A stretch of 64,000 nt of DNA from Vibrio splendidus (GCF_002873455.1 NZ_MCUN01000054.1:124001-188000); one strand, 5' to 3'; positions 17,325 to 26,027 are shown, counted from the first letter of the stretch. The notes: generated from the letters alone by a model not told the origin. Numbers and translations are program-made.

Positions 17325-18275
17325 TTATGAATTATCAGACCATTTAAGTTGGTAATCTGTCTCGATAATAGTTAGTTCTTCTCGACCTTTATTTCCAAAT
17401 AACTGAACCTGACTTTGCATCCAAGCTTCAAAGCGTTTGATTTTCTCACGATGAAAGTATCCAGCTGGCGCACATAGGAAGTAATTGTATTTGGGCTTAA
17501 GTGCGATGTTACCGATTCGAACGAGTTTCTTTTCCTGCAAATACCGATACACCAAACTGTGCTTAACCAGTGCAACACCTTGAACGGATAACGCGCCTTC
17601 TAAAACAAAATGCGAGCCATCAAATTGCAGTGATGAGCGGCCTGCCTTTGCTCCAACAATGTCTAGCCATAGATTCCAATCCATATCTGGCCATCGATCT
17701 TCAATCAATTCAGCTTTATGCAGATCGTCAATGTCATGGATCCCATGCTTCTCTTGATAAATCGGGTGACAAACTGGGTAAACCACCTCGTCCATTAACC
17801 AACGAGACTCGATATTTGGGTAGCTACCGTGACCATACCGAACGCAGACATCGACATTAGAATCTTCAAACGTGACTAGCTTATTGGTCGGTTCAATCAG
17901 CATGGATAGGTCAGGGTGGCGATCGCGAAAGTCACCAATTCTAGGAACCAACCAATGTTGGGCAAATGATGGCACGGTTGAAATAGAAAGTTGAGTAGGG
18001 TTTGGGTCTTGGTTAATTCGCCTCACACCATCTTGAATGTGGGCAAAGCCTTTCTTAGCTTGCAGGTAAAGTACTTCACCTTCGTGAGTGAGTACTATTT
18101 TTCGGTGCTGGCGAATAAACAAGTCTGCACCTAACCATTCTTCAAGTTGGCGAACTTGTTGGCTGACGGCGGCTGCCGTGACAAACAGCTTTTCAGCCGC
18201 GAGTTTAAAACTGCCAGTTTCAGCTGCAGTGTAAAAGTAATAGATCCCTTGAAATGGTGGGGTTCGTTCTCTCAC
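17325..18275 (-). CDS. LysR-family transcriptional regulator (GcvA-like)
   Basis: DNA-binding regulator, 316 residues from GTG 18275. The winged HTH is in YYFYTAAETGSFKLAAEKLF and VTAAAVSQQVRQLEE; the periplasmic-binding-protein-like effector domain follows. GTG 18275 is preferred because AAGGA lies eight bases upstream and the product begins RERTPPFQGIYYF like GcvA-type proteins. A longer frame from 18410 would add a hydrophobic stretch antisense to the neighbouring small gene and is unlikely. It faces a DUF1127 gene across about 100 bases and probably controls it or itself; the effector is not identifiable. Confidence 0.9.
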   Translation of the reverse strand: MRERTPPFQGIYYFYTAAETGSFKLAAEKLFVTAAAVSQQVRQLEEWLGADLFIRQHRKIVLTHEGEVLYLQAKKGFAHIQDGVRRINQDPNPTQLSISTVPSFAQHWLVPRIGDFRDRHPDLSMLIEPTNKLVTFEDSNVDVCVRYGHGSYPNIESRWLMDEVVYPVCHPIYQEKHGIHDIDDLHKAELIEDRWPDMDWNLWLDIVGAKAGRSSLQFDGSHFVLEGALSVQGVALVKHSLVYRYLQEKKLVRIGNIALKPKYNYFLCAPAGYFHREKIKRFEAWMQSQVQLFGNKGREELTIIETDYQLKWSDNS

Positions 18276-18378
18276 ATTAGTTTTCCTTAACTGAATGCCA
18301 GTATCTATCGTTTGTCGATGTTGCTCTGTTGGTCGATTATTGACCAGAACAAAGCGAAAGATCAACAGGAGAAAGGCT

Positions 18379-18585
18379 ATGAATACGATCACAGTAACCG
18401 AAAATACCAACCATTCATTTTTGTCATCGTTATCAGTTAAGAAATTCTATTCTAAATTTAGACTTTATCTTCAGAAGCGTAGAACGAGAAAGCACCTAGC
18501 TGAATTATCGGATCATTTGCTTGAAGATGTTGGTATTACCAGAGGTCAGGCGAATGAAGAGGTGAGAAAATCATTTTGGGAGTGA
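18379..18585 (+). CDS. DUF1127 domain small protein
   Basis: 68-residue protein. The C-terminal half, RTRKHLAELSDHLLEDVGITRGQANEE, is a clear DUF1127 motif (arginine-rich helix then LSDxLLxDVG). This small family is known in other bacteria as regulators of phosphate, carbon or RNA metabolism; nothing here says which applies. ATG 18379 is preceded by AGGAGAAAGG, a strong ribosome site; the longer frame from 18295 lacks one. Divergent from the LysR gene, and the arrangement is repeated in the next pair. Confidence 0.85.
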   Translation: MNTITVTENTNHSFLSSLSVKKFYSKFRLYLQKRRTRKHLAELSDHLLEDVGITRGQANEEVRKSFWE

Positions 18586-18641
18586 TTCAGATGATCAGAC
18601 GTAACTCTTTCTTATTAGGAAGAGTTACACCAAGACCAACG

Positions 18642-19547
18642 CTAGATCTTTGAGATATCAGAAACCTCTTCGTGTAGCCATTCAGTAAACGCCGCAATAC
18701 GCTCTTTTCTCGGTGAGCTAGGATCAAAACATAAGTTAACTTGGACGCCAGGTGTCATCCCAATATTAAACGGTTTAACAAGCAGGTCGCGTTCTATAAA
18801 GTCTCCGGCTAGGCTATCCGTTGCCAAGCAAACCCCATGACCTGCCATCACTGTCGTTAACCCCATATCAAATGTCCCTACCTCCATCCACTGAACAGCG
18901 GTGTCTTGCATTGGAATGCTCGCTTGTCTGAACCATTCCTCCCAAGGGAAAAGGCCACCCTCAAATTGAATCAACCAACACTTTAGTAGTTGTTCTGGTG
19001 ATGTGAATTTCAAAGAACTGGCGAGCTCGGGAGAACAAAAGGGATATAGAGGTTCATTGAACAGTACTTCAAGTGCTAAACCTTGCTCAACACAAAGATC
19101 TTCCCCTTGCCGAATCGCGACATCAATTTCACCATGTTTTAGATTTGGAGTGTCACACCCAGTGAGGATTTTGATTGGAATCTCAGGGTGTTTTACTGAG
19201 AATTTCCAAAGCCTCGGTAACAGCCAACGCGAAGCAAAAGAGGGAGGGCTTCGAACGACGATAACGCCTTGCAGGGGTTCAGAGTGAATCTTGTTCAATC
19301 CTGTGACTATCTCTTTGAACCCGCCCGAGACATGTTGGAATAGAGTTCGTCCCTCTTGAGTCAATGCCATTTTACGCCCTTTCCTAACGAACAGCTTGCA
19401 TTCTAGTTGTTCCTCTAACTGACGGATATTTTGGCTGACAGCAGCTTGGCTAACAAAGAGCTCTTCTGCTGCCTTGCTGTAGCTACTTAAGCGAGCTGCG
19501 ACTTCGAAGTAACGAAGTCCGGAAAGGTGACGCAGTCTATTGTCCAT
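18642..19547 (-). CDS. LysR-family transcriptional regulator (GcvA-like), second copy
   Basis: DNA-binding regulator of 301 residues. The N-terminal HTH is LRYFEVAARLSSYSKAAEEL and FVSQAAVSQNIRQLEE, with RKGRKMALTQEG after it; the C-terminal effector domain is full length. It resembles the LysR protein encoded 400 bases to its left but is clearly divergent in sequence. It is divergent from the small gene at 19679, with six 8-bp repeats in the intergenic region, so the repeat number sets the distance between the two genes' control elements. Confidence 0.9.
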   Translation of the reverse strand: MDNRLRHLSGLRYFEVAARLSSYSKAAEELFVSQAAVSQNIRQLEEQLECKLFVRKGRKMALTQEGRTLFQHVSGGFKEIVTGLNKIHSEPLQGVIVVRSPPSFASRWLLPRLWKFSVKHPEIPIKILTGCDTPNLKHGEIDVAIRQGEDLCVEQGLALEVLFNEPLYPFCSPELASSLKFTSPEQLLKCWLIQFEGGLFPWEEWFRQASIPMQDTAVQWMEVGTFDMGLTTVMAGHGVCLATDSLAGDFIERDLLVKPFNIGMTPGVQVNLCFDPSSPRKERIAAFTEWLHEEVSDISKI

Positions 19548-19611
19548 AACTTCTTCTTATAGTTCTTGTTAGGAATGGTTGTTCGCTTATCGAACAGATT
19601 ATTTCCATAAT

Positions 19612-19659
19612 AACGATAGAACGATAGAACGATAGAACGATAGAACGATAGAACGATAG
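19612..19659. repeat. Six tandem copies of AACGATAG
   Basis: Exact octamer tandem array between the LysR start (19547) and the small DUF1127-like gene (19679). It lies about 20 bases upstream of the small gene's ATG, so it sits in the leader or promoter. Confidence 0.95.
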
Positions 19660-19678
19660 CAAATACAAGAGAGTAATT

Positions 19679-19870
19679 ATGGAAGCATTAATCAGTTGGA
19701 CGAGATTTTATGGTGCTAAGTTATTTAAAAATAAGAAGATAAAAAGAGGTGAAGTTAAGGCGAAACAGAATAAGGTTTTATGCGTTGAACAGCTGAGCTG
19801 TCGAATGAAAGAAGACATAGGGTTAGATTATGAGAACAACGATACTTCTGATTATATTAAATATCTATAA
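19679..19870 (+). CDS. Small DUF1127-like protein
   Basis: 63-residue basic protein. The C-terminal segment VEQLSCRMKEDIGLDYENN resembles the end of DUF1127 domains (LSxRxxxDIGL), and the middle is Lys-rich rather than Arg-rich, so it is a divergent member. GAGAG lies upstream of ATG 19679. Its divergent position relative to a LysR gene copies the previous pair. Given its length and composition it could still be spurious, but the parallel context argues that it is real. Confidence 0.6.
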   Translation: MEALISWTRFYGAKLFKNKKIKRGEVKAKQNKVLCVEQLSCRMKEDIGLDYENNDTSDYIKYL

Positions 19871-20394
19871 TCATGGCTTATGTAGTTAATGGTGTGAAAG
19901 CTGATCTCTTTGGTTCTATCTCAGTCACAATATTCATCTTTACGAGTTTAACTCTGTCTGACTTTATCCATTAATCATCGAGTATTTTTATAATCCCATT
20001 TAATACTAAACTAAATGCTTATTTTGAAATTTTTATGTCTTACTTTTGAGACTTTGACTCGGATTTATATGAAAATAATCTTCGTATTATATGTTTCATT
20101 TCTTTTTCTAATAGATATAAAACAACCAGTTATTTGAACGACTAATAAATAAACATTAAGAATCTACTGTATTTTTGGAATTCTTTCTTTATTTAAACTT
20201 TAGGAAAATAAAAGGCTTAATTAACTTTTAGTATTACTCAAACCTTAGCTTTACTAATTTAAACTTCCTTAGTGAATAAAACTTGAACAACTTGTTTATC
20301 AATTCTATATCTTTAATGTTCAGTCTTTCTATATCTCCTAGGTTTTTCTATTGGGCAGATAGAGGAAATAGAAAGACGAGAAGGTGGGGGCTGT
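19871..20394. other. AT-rich intergenic region before tadE
   Basis: About 520 bases, very AT-rich, with no supportable gene or strong hairpin. It presumably holds the promoter of tadEFG; several A/T boxes make a specific call unsafe. Confidence 0.6.
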
Positions 20395-20889
20395 ATGAAA
20401 TCTATTTCAAGAGGTTCGGAGCGTAGCCGTTATCGAAACGGCTTTAAGTCTAAAATAAAAGGCATCGCTATTATCGAGTTTACGATTGTGGTGAGCTTAT
20501 TTTTTGCACTTTTTTTAACGGTTGTCGATCTTGGTATATACGGGTTTGTTAAATTGACCATGCAACACTCGGCAAGAGAGGGCGCAAGATATGCCATTAC
20601 AGGTCGTTCTGATCTGGATCCTGATGCATCAAGCGACCGCGAAGCGGCAATATTAGAAAAAATATCCCAATCTTCGAGCGGCTTGCTCGACAAAGTGATG
20701 GATGTCCAAAACATACGTGTTGAAGATGTCTACGGTAACGTCGTAACTGGGTTTGGCGGTTCAGGAGACATTATTTCTATTCATCTTGATTGCGAGTGGC
20801 CATCTGTAAATCCCTATATGTATGTTTTGCTCGATGACGGGAAGTTTAAATTTACCGTTAGTGCGGCAATGAAAAACGAATCGTTTTAG
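20395..20889 (+). CDS. tadE: TadE-type pseudopilin of the Flp/Tad pilus
   Basis: Minor pilin-like protein, 164 residues. The prepilin-type sequence KG-IAIIEFTIVVSLFFALFLTVVDLG has the processing glycine at about 23 and Glu at +5, followed by the TadE pattern MQHSAREGARYAITG. It should be cut by the TadV peptidase and kept in the inner membrane. The strong ribosome site GGTGGGGG precedes ATG 20395. First of three genes in one unit, separated from the main tad cluster by two inverted genes. Confidence 0.88.
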   Translation: MKSISRGSERSRYRNGFKSKIKGIAIIEFTIVVSLFFALFLTVVDLGIYGFVKLTMQHSAREGARYAITGRSDLDPDASSDREAAILEKISQSSSGLLDKVMDVQNIRVEDVYGNVVTGFGGSGDIISIHLDCEWPSVNPYMYVLLDDGKFKFTVSAAMKNESF

Positions 20890-20899
20890 GGAGGACTGG

Positions 20900-21457
20900 A
20901 TGTTTTCTTTTAAGATAAAAAAAAACGCTGAGAAAGGGTTTGCGGCAATCGAAATGACGTTAATAGCACCTTTGTTTATGCTGCTTATTGTTGCGGCTGT
21001 CGATATCACGCACCTCATTCAAGCCAATCACATCATTATCAGTATCAGTCGAGAAGGTGGAAACATTATTTCTCGGAGTAATACTGACACCCCGCAAGAA
21101 GTGATGGACATTATAGCAACGACATCGGGAACATTGGATTTGACGCAAGACGGCGTTATTTACATTACCGAGGTGGTTGGTCAAGAAGATGCTTCTCCCT
21201 ACATTAAAAGCCAATACCGATGGAACCAACATGGGTTAAGCAAAAATAGTGCTATTTGGTCGAGTTGTAGTAACTGGACAAGTGATGGAGAGTGTTCTGA
21301 TGTGGATGCTGATAATCCTCCTCTTATTAATAATCTAGCGGTTGCGCTGGATGATGGGGAGATAGTGTACAGCGTAGAAGTATTCTATGACTATTCGCCG
21401 ATTTTTAGTCGAGTACTCGATGAGGAATACATTCTGAGTGATACAACATACATGTAA
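20900..21457 (+). CDS. tadF: TadF-type pseudopilin
   Basis: 185-residue pilin-like protein. EKG-FAAIEMTLIAPLFMLLIVAAVD is a prepilin segment with glycine at 13 and Glu at +5; ISREGGNIISRS follows as in TadE/TadF proteins. GGAGG lies before ATG 20900 and tadE ends ten bases upstream, so the genes are co-transcribed. The assignment to TadF rather than a second TadE rests on gene order and length. Confidence 0.8.
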   Translation: MFSFKIKKNAEKGFAAIEMTLIAPLFMLLIVAAVDITHLIQANHIIISISREGGNIISRSNTDTPQEVMDIIATTSGTLDLTQDGVIYITEVVGQEDASPYIKSQYRWNQHGLSKNSAIWSSCSNWTSDGECSDVDADNPPLINNLAVALDDGEIVYSVEVFYDYSPIFSRVLDEEYILSDTTYM

Positions 21458-21468
21458 GGGAGATTAAG

Positions 21469-22851
21469 ATGGATAAGGGAACTCCAATCAATTATCGCTA
21501 CAGCCGGGGCCTTGTGGCTTTGATGTCAGTTATAGCACTGCCTTTTATTCTCTTAGTTGTCGGGCTTTCGATTGATGCTGGGCGAGCTTATATCGTTAAG
21601 TCGAAACTATTTGCAGCAGTCGATGCTGCCAGTATTGCCGCTGCAAGAGCGGTCGCCAATGGCGAAGATGCAGGGCGTGCCGCTGCTCAAAAATATTTTA
21701 CAGCGAATATTCCGGCCGACTTTTATTCAGCAACACCTAGCTTGGGCGCAGTCAATTTCTCCTATGATTCATTCGGTAATATCTCGATCGATATCTCGGC
21801 GACGGCACAAGTGCCCACAATCTTTTTACCTTTAATCGGGTTAGACACATTTAATCCTGGAGTGTCTGCGCAATCTATTCGTCGCCCTGTCGATCTAGTG
21901 TTGGTGATTGATAACACAACCTCTTTGAGGCTAGGCAGCATAGGTGACGTGACACAAGACGTCATCGACAGGTCTAAGTCATTCGTTGAAAATTTTCACG
22001 AAGGATTTGATCGGATTTCATTGGTTAAATTTGCTTTCGGAGCTGAGGTTCCGGTAGGGTTCAATGCGACTCGTGGCCATAGTCGAAGTACCATTAAATC
22101 AGAGATAGACAGTTTTAATTTTGGTAGTACGTCTAATGCACAATATACCAATGCATCAGAGGGGATCTATCGTGCTTTAAATGAGCTTAGAACGGTTGCA
22201 GACCCAGCTAACTTGAAAGTTATCGTGTTCTTCACGGATGGAGCGCCAAATACCTTTGCGACAACGTTTGATTTTGAGGATGGTGATTCGCATACGGGAG
22301 CTATTCGATCGAGTGATGGTAGCAGTGGTACGCCCCGAGGGCTTTGGAGGCATGATTCGATTGCAACGACTTTAAGTGGCGGTTATGAGGGGCGTAATAT
22401 TGATGATCATATTAGCGAGATGCCCGATTACTATACTACTCATGATTCAAGCGCAACCGAGTTTAATATATTAAATCCGACTCATTCAGTGCGCCCGGTA
22501 GCGCAATATAATCCTGATAGCCATTCGGCAAATGATCTCTATACCAGAGTGAATCGTGTGGCACGTAATTTAGTGGAAGACATTGCTGAAGCCGCGAGAG
22601 GAGAAGATATTTACGTCTTTACCTTGGGATTAGGTTCATCATTAACATCGGCAACCGGACCTGATAGTGAGTTCGGTGAAGACTTACTGTTACGAATGGC
22701 AAATTCTAGTGCGCTTTTAGACGATCCTGATCTTAGTTCCGACTATGATCCAGCTCAGCTTGAAGGGGTGTATTGCCATGCCATCGATGAGGAGGCGTTA
22801 GGCCCTTGTTTCGATGAGATGTTGGATGTGATTATTCGTTTAACTTTGTAA
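21469..22851 (+). CDS. tadG: TadG-like protein with von Willebrand A domain
   Basis: 460-residue Tad accessory protein. The N terminus has the TadG/Tad hydrophobic segment (LVALMSVIALPFILLVVGLSIDAGRAY) and KSKLFAAVDAASIAAARAVA. From about residue 143 a vWA domain begins (VLVIDNTTSLRLG, a DxTxS-type MIDAS), with FFTDGAPNTF as the later MIDAS motif. Such TadG proteins are thought to act at the cell surface or in the inner membrane during pilus assembly or adhesion. It follows tadF by 11 bases with a GGGAG ribosome site and ends the unit. Confidence 0.85.
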   Translation: MDKGTPINYRYSRGLVALMSVIALPFILLVVGLSIDAGRAYIVKSKLFAAVDAASIAAARAVANGEDAGRAAAQKYFTANIPADFYSATPSLGAVNFSYDSFGNISIDISATAQVPTIFLPLIGLDTFNPGVSAQSIRRPVDLVLVIDNTTSLRLGSIGDVTQDVIDRSKSFVENFHEGFDRISLVKFAFGAEVPVGFNATRGHSRSTIKSEIDSFNFGSTSNAQYTNASEGIYRALNELRTVADPANLKVIVFFTDGAPNTFATTFDFEDGDSHTGAIRSSDGSSGTPRGLWRHDSIATTLSGGYEGRNIDDHISEMPDYYTTHDSSATEFNILNPTHSVRPVAQYNPDSHSANDLYTRVNRVARNLVEDIAEAARGEDIYVFTLGLGSSLTSATGPDSEFGEDLLLRMANSSALLDDPDLSSDYDPAQLEGVYCHAIDEEALGPCFDEMLDVIIRLTL

Positions 22852-22913
22852 CGTTTTTTTTGGTTTATCACTTTTACATATTGAGAGTTTCAATCAAGGG
22901 TTGAGTAAAATAA

Positions 22914-22938
22914 AAGAGGGAGCTAAAAGCTCCCTCTT
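22914..22938 (-). terminator. Terminator between tadG and the acyl-CoA synthetase
   Basis: A perfect 11-bp stem, AAGAGGGAGCT with AGCTCCCTCTT, around AAA. The T-rich run lies on the minus-strand side (TTTTATTTT), so it mainly ends the minus-strand gene; it may also stop tadG transcripts. Confidence 0.8.
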
Positions 22939-22964
22939 AATGCTATGTGTATTTTTGTAGTCGG

Positions 22965-24653
22965 TTACTCTTCCCAAACCACCAATTTATCTTTCGGCCA
23001 GTTATGCCCGACTTCATGGTATTTCTGCTCAAGAACATGTCGCTTTATTTTGAGAGTTGGGGTGAGTACACCATTGTCGATGCTCCACGGTTCCTTAATC
23101 ATCAATACGCCTTTGATTTTTTCATGCGAGGCTAATTGTTGGTTCATTTTTTCGATCACGCGTTTACTTGTTCTTTCGTAGCGAGCTCTATCAAAATTAG
23201 GGAAGTCATGCGGTACCACGAGCAGGATAGGACCAGGTAAGCCTAAGCCTATCAAACACATCATTTCTACACGACTGTACTCAAAGAGTTTGTTTTCGAT
23301 TGGTACAGGAGCCACAAACTTACCTTTCGCCGTTTTAAAGGTGTCTTTTTTTCGCCCACGAATCGTTAGGTAGCCTTCGCTGTCGATATCACCAATATCA
23401 CCGGTATGAAGCCAACCATCCGAGTTAAAAGACTCTTGGGTTGCAATGTCATTTTTATAATAACCAGAGAACATGCCTTTGCTTCGAACCAAAATCTCTT
23501 CGTCTTCTGCAATTTTGAGTTCGATGCCCGGACCAGCATTACCCACAGTACCAATTTTTTCGGCTCTAAATGGGTGGTTAATCGTGCTGTAGGCGAAAGA
23601 CTCTGTCATTCCCCAGGCTTCGGTAACGTGCAGGCCCACACTTTCATACCATGCGAGTAGAGCTGGTGATACGGGAGCTGAACCGCACCCCAGAACTCGA
23701 GCTTGGTCTAAACCCAGCCCATCAGCCAGTTTCTTCTTAATGATGTTATTCACGAATGGAATTTTAAGTAAGAAGTTTAGTTTTTTCTGTGGCAGCTTAT
23801 CTTGGATTCGTTGTTGGAATAGAGTCCATAAACGAGGGACTGAAATAAACAAAGTAGGACGATGCATTTTTACATCATCGATAAACGTGTCTAAAGATTC
23901 AGGGAAAGCAGTAACTACCCCACCCATTATTGATGAACCAAAGATGTAAACGCGCTCTGTAATATGGGCAAGTGGTAGATAAGAGAACAGGCGATCGCCT
24001 GGTTGGATACCAATATGGTCGATCAAGCGTTGAACTGACCACGTAAAGGCTCCATATGTGAGCATCGCGCCTTTCGGTAAACCAGAAGTACCAGATGTAT
24101 AAACAAGCGACATCAGCTTATCATCGTGATGCTGAGGTCGTTTAGTTGAGGGCTCGTGTGTTTCGATAAGTTGCTCAAAAGTGTGTTGGCACTTAGCGGC
24201 AGTATCGTAGGGCAGTGAGATACTGACTAGACTCGGGTTATCATCGAGTACTTTTTGAGTGGCCTTAGGATCGTCAAGTTTGCCCGCAATCACAATTTTA
24301 CTTTCACTGTGTTCAATACAGTACTGAATGGTGTCTGCTCCAGCTGTTGGAAAGATTGGGACGCTGACAAAATCTCCTAACATCATGGCAAGATCGCAGA
24401 TAAACCACTCTGCACAGTTTTTTGAAACGAGAGCGACTCGATCGCCGGGTTGGGCTCCAAGTCCTTCTAATGCAGACGCCAGTTTTAGAGCTTTGTCGGC
24501 CACTTCTTTATAAGTGAATTCAACGAATTGGCGGTTAATTATTTGTTTTAAATAGACTTCATTTGGGCGTTCTTCTGCCCATTTTAAAATCATGTCATTG
24601 GGTGTAGGGAGAGCTGTTGCTTTTTCTTGGCTAAACTCGTTAGGCTGAATCAT
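22965..24653 (-). CDS. AMP-binding long-chain acyl-CoA synthetase-like protein
   Basis: Predicted fatty acid:CoA ligase (adenylate-forming family), 562 residues. Motifs: YTSGTSGLPKGAML (phosphate loop), EAWGMTESFAY (A5-like), GWLHTGDIG (A7) and GRKKDTFKTAKGKFVAP (A8/A10 region). It belongs with eukaryotic-like FAA1/COG1022 ligases more than FadD. GGAG lies eight bases before ATG 24653. It is inverted relative to the tad genes on both sides and sits with the AraC-type gene inside the split tad locus. A role in pilus function is not evident; it may simply have been inserted. Confidence 0.88.
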   Translation of the reverse strand: MIQPNEFSQEKATALPTPNDMILKWAEERPNEVYLKQIINRQFVEFTYKEVADKALKLASALEGLGAQPGDRVALVSKNCAEWFICDLAMMLGDFVSVPIFPTAGADTIQYCIEHSESKIVIAGKLDDPKATQKVLDDNPSLVSISLPYDTAAKCQHTFEQLIETHEPSTKRPQHHDDKLMSLVYTSGTSGLPKGAMLTYGAFTWSVQRLIDHIGIQPGDRLFSYLPLAHITERVYIFGSSIMGGVVTAFPESLDTFIDDVKMHRPTLFISVPRLWTLFQQRIQDKLPQKKLNFLLKIPFVNNIIKKKLADGLGLDQARVLGCGSAPVSPALLAWYESVGLHVTEAWGMTESFAYSTINHPFRAEKIGTVGNAGPGIELKIAEDEEILVRSKGMFSGYYKNDIATQESFNSDGWLHTGDIGDIDSEGYLTIRGRKKDTFKTAKGKFVAPVPIENKLFEYSRVEMMCLIGLGLPGPILLVVPHDFPNFDRARYERTSKRVIEKMNQQLASHEKIKGVLMIKEPWSIDNGVLTPTLKIKRHVLEQKYHEVGHNWPKDKLVVWEE

Positions 24654-24736
24654 TGTCTAACTCCATGTTTTTCGCTAAGTTATTTTTGTTAAAATCATGT
24701 TAAATGTACCATGATTTTTTCTTTTAGGGAGTAAAA

Positions 24737-25480
24737 TTAGCGTTTTCTGTTATCCGTGCAGGCACGTCTGTAACTTGCAGGGGTAACTCCAGTCCTTTTC
24801 TTAAAAATTCTCGAAAAATACGACACATCCTTGTATCCACATTGATAAGAAATGACAGCTATTTTTGATTCAGTATCGGCTTCGATTAACTTCTTGGCTA
24901 AAAGGATTCGTTTGTCGCACACAAAATCTCTGAAGCTTACCCCAAAGTGTAGATGAAACTTTTTAGAAAAATAGGTAGTAGAACAGTGACATTTTTCTGC
25001 AATTTCAATTTCTTTGATCTCTTTGTTGATGTTGTCCATAACAAAGTTGACGACTTCTGAGGTAAACAGCTTAGCTGGCAGATGATTGTTGTTATTCATG
25101 TCTCTGTCGAGATCGAAATGGGGCTCGAAGATATGTTGCGTTTTACGCTTGAGTTCTTCAAATGTACTGGTCAGATGATTACTGTTGGTTTCGATGATAA
25201 AAAATACATTCTTATGATTTCGAACGATATTAGGTAAAGAGCTCGAACAAATAATGACTATTCGTTTGTTAAGGTTTTCGCAAATAGACAAAGCTATTGT
25301 AAGCAATTGAAGTTTATCTGTTCTGTTCAGTATAAAGAATACTAACCTGACATCTAAGTTACTGATTATAGATACATCTTGCCCAAAATTATCAATAGGA
25401 AAGTAATGATTAATCTTGTTGATAATAATTGCATTAAATTCACTGTCTCTATCCGTTAACAATGGCGTTGTTAATTTCAT
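24737..25480 (-). CDS. AraC-family transcriptional regulator
   Basis: 247-residue regulator. The C-terminal hundred residues carry both helix-turn-helix motifs of the AraC family: IAEKCHCSTTYFSKKFHLHFGVSFRDF and SYQCGYKDVSYFSRIFKKRTGVTPASYR. The N-terminal 130 residues (DVRLVFFILNRTDKLQLLTIALSICENL...VIICSSS) match no AraC sensor I know and look like a receiver- or NTP-binding-like fold lacking the receiver phospho-acceptor motif. It is divergent from flp across about 200 AT-rich bases, so it is the natural candidate to control the Flp/Tad genes. Confidence 0.82.
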   Translation of the reverse strand: MKLTTPLLTDRDSEFNAIIINKINHYFPIDNFGQDVSIISNLDVRLVFFILNRTDKLQLLTIALSICENLNKRIVIICSSSLPNIVRNHKNVFFIIETNSNHLTSTFEELKRKTQHIFEPHFDLDRDMNNNNHLPAKLFTSEVVNFVMDNINKEIKEIEIAEKCHCSTTYFSKKFHLHFGVSFRDFVCDKRILLAKKLIEADTESKIAVISYQCGYKDVSYFSRIFKKRTGVTPASYRRACTDNRKR

Positions 25481-25676
25481 ATAAATATCAACTCTATTTC
25501 ATATTTAATTATTTTTTTTTAAAAACAGACAAATGACGATGCATAATAAATAGATTAGAAGTACCACAAAAAAGTGCAAGTAAATGGCAAAAAAATCCTA
25601 ACCAAATATGTTGTTCAGCTCTAGATTTAGTTTACAGGTAAATAAAACCTGATACGTAAATCAAGGAGAGATTCTT
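25481..25676. promoter_or_regulatory. Divergent promoter region of araC-type gene and flp
   Basis: 196 AT-rich bases with runs of T and A (25510-25530) and no gene. It should hold the flp promoter and the regulator's own site. AAGGAGAG just before ATG 25677 is a strong ribosome site, as expected for an abundant major pilin. Confidence 0.55.
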
Positions 25677-25865
25677 ATGAACAACTTATTGAAAAATATT
25701 AAAGAATTCATGAATGATGAAGAAGGTCTAACCGTCATTGAGTATGTGATCGGCGCAGCTATGTTAGTTTTAGGGTTAACGACCATATTCAGCGGAATAG
25801 GCAGTGCGTTGTCAACGAAACTAAGCGCGATTGTTGGTGCGATTAGTACAACAACTGCACCATAG
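25677..25865 (+). CDS. flp: Flp-type major pilin
   Basis: 62-residue prepilin of the type IVb Flp/Fap family. The leader MNNLLKNIKEFMNDEEG is cut after Gly17, leaving LTVIEYVIGAAMLVLGL with Glu at +5 and Tyr at +6, the Flp signature. The mature chain of 45 residues is mostly one hydrophobic helix. It forms the pilus fibre after processing by TadV and export by TadA/B/C through RcpA. It has the best ribosome site of the locus and is followed within six bases by a second mini-pilin. Confidence 0.95.
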   Translation: MNNLLKNIKEFMNDEEGLTVIEYVIGAAMLVLGLTTIFSGIGSALSTKLSAIVGAISTTTAP

Positions 25866-25870
25866 CGATC

Positions 25871-26023
25871 ATGAATTTTAAGGGAATTAATAAGCAGAAA
25901 GGGTTAACTATTGTTGAGTACATTATCGGTTCAGCTTTGCTTGTTTTTCTTGCTTGGGCAATATTCTCTGGTATAGCTACTGCATTATTCAGTAAATTCT
26001 TAATAATTGTGTCAGGTATATAA
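25871..26023 (+). CDS. Second, shorter Flp-like prepilin
   Basis: 50-residue open frame from ATG 25871. It reads MNFKGINKQKG then LTIVEYIIGSALLVFLAW, i.e. a leader ending in Gly11 and a mature start with Glu at +5 and Tyr at +6, as in flp just upstream. The mature chain would be 39 residues ending ...KFLIIVSGI. Spacing is five bases after flp and four before tadV, so it belongs to the operon. It has no clear ribosome site and may be translated by coupling, at a lower level than flp. A role as minor pilin or alternative major pilin is inferred. Confidence 0.85.
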   Translation: MNFKGINKQKGLTIVEYIIGSALLVFLAWAIFSGIATALFSKFLIIVSGI

Positions 26024-26027
26024 ATGA

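Noticed and set aside
18276..18410. N-terminal membrane extension of the first LysR protein
   Set aside because: The long frame would place a hydrophobic stretch antisense to the DUF1127 gene; GTG 18275 has a good ribosome site and a family-like N terminus.
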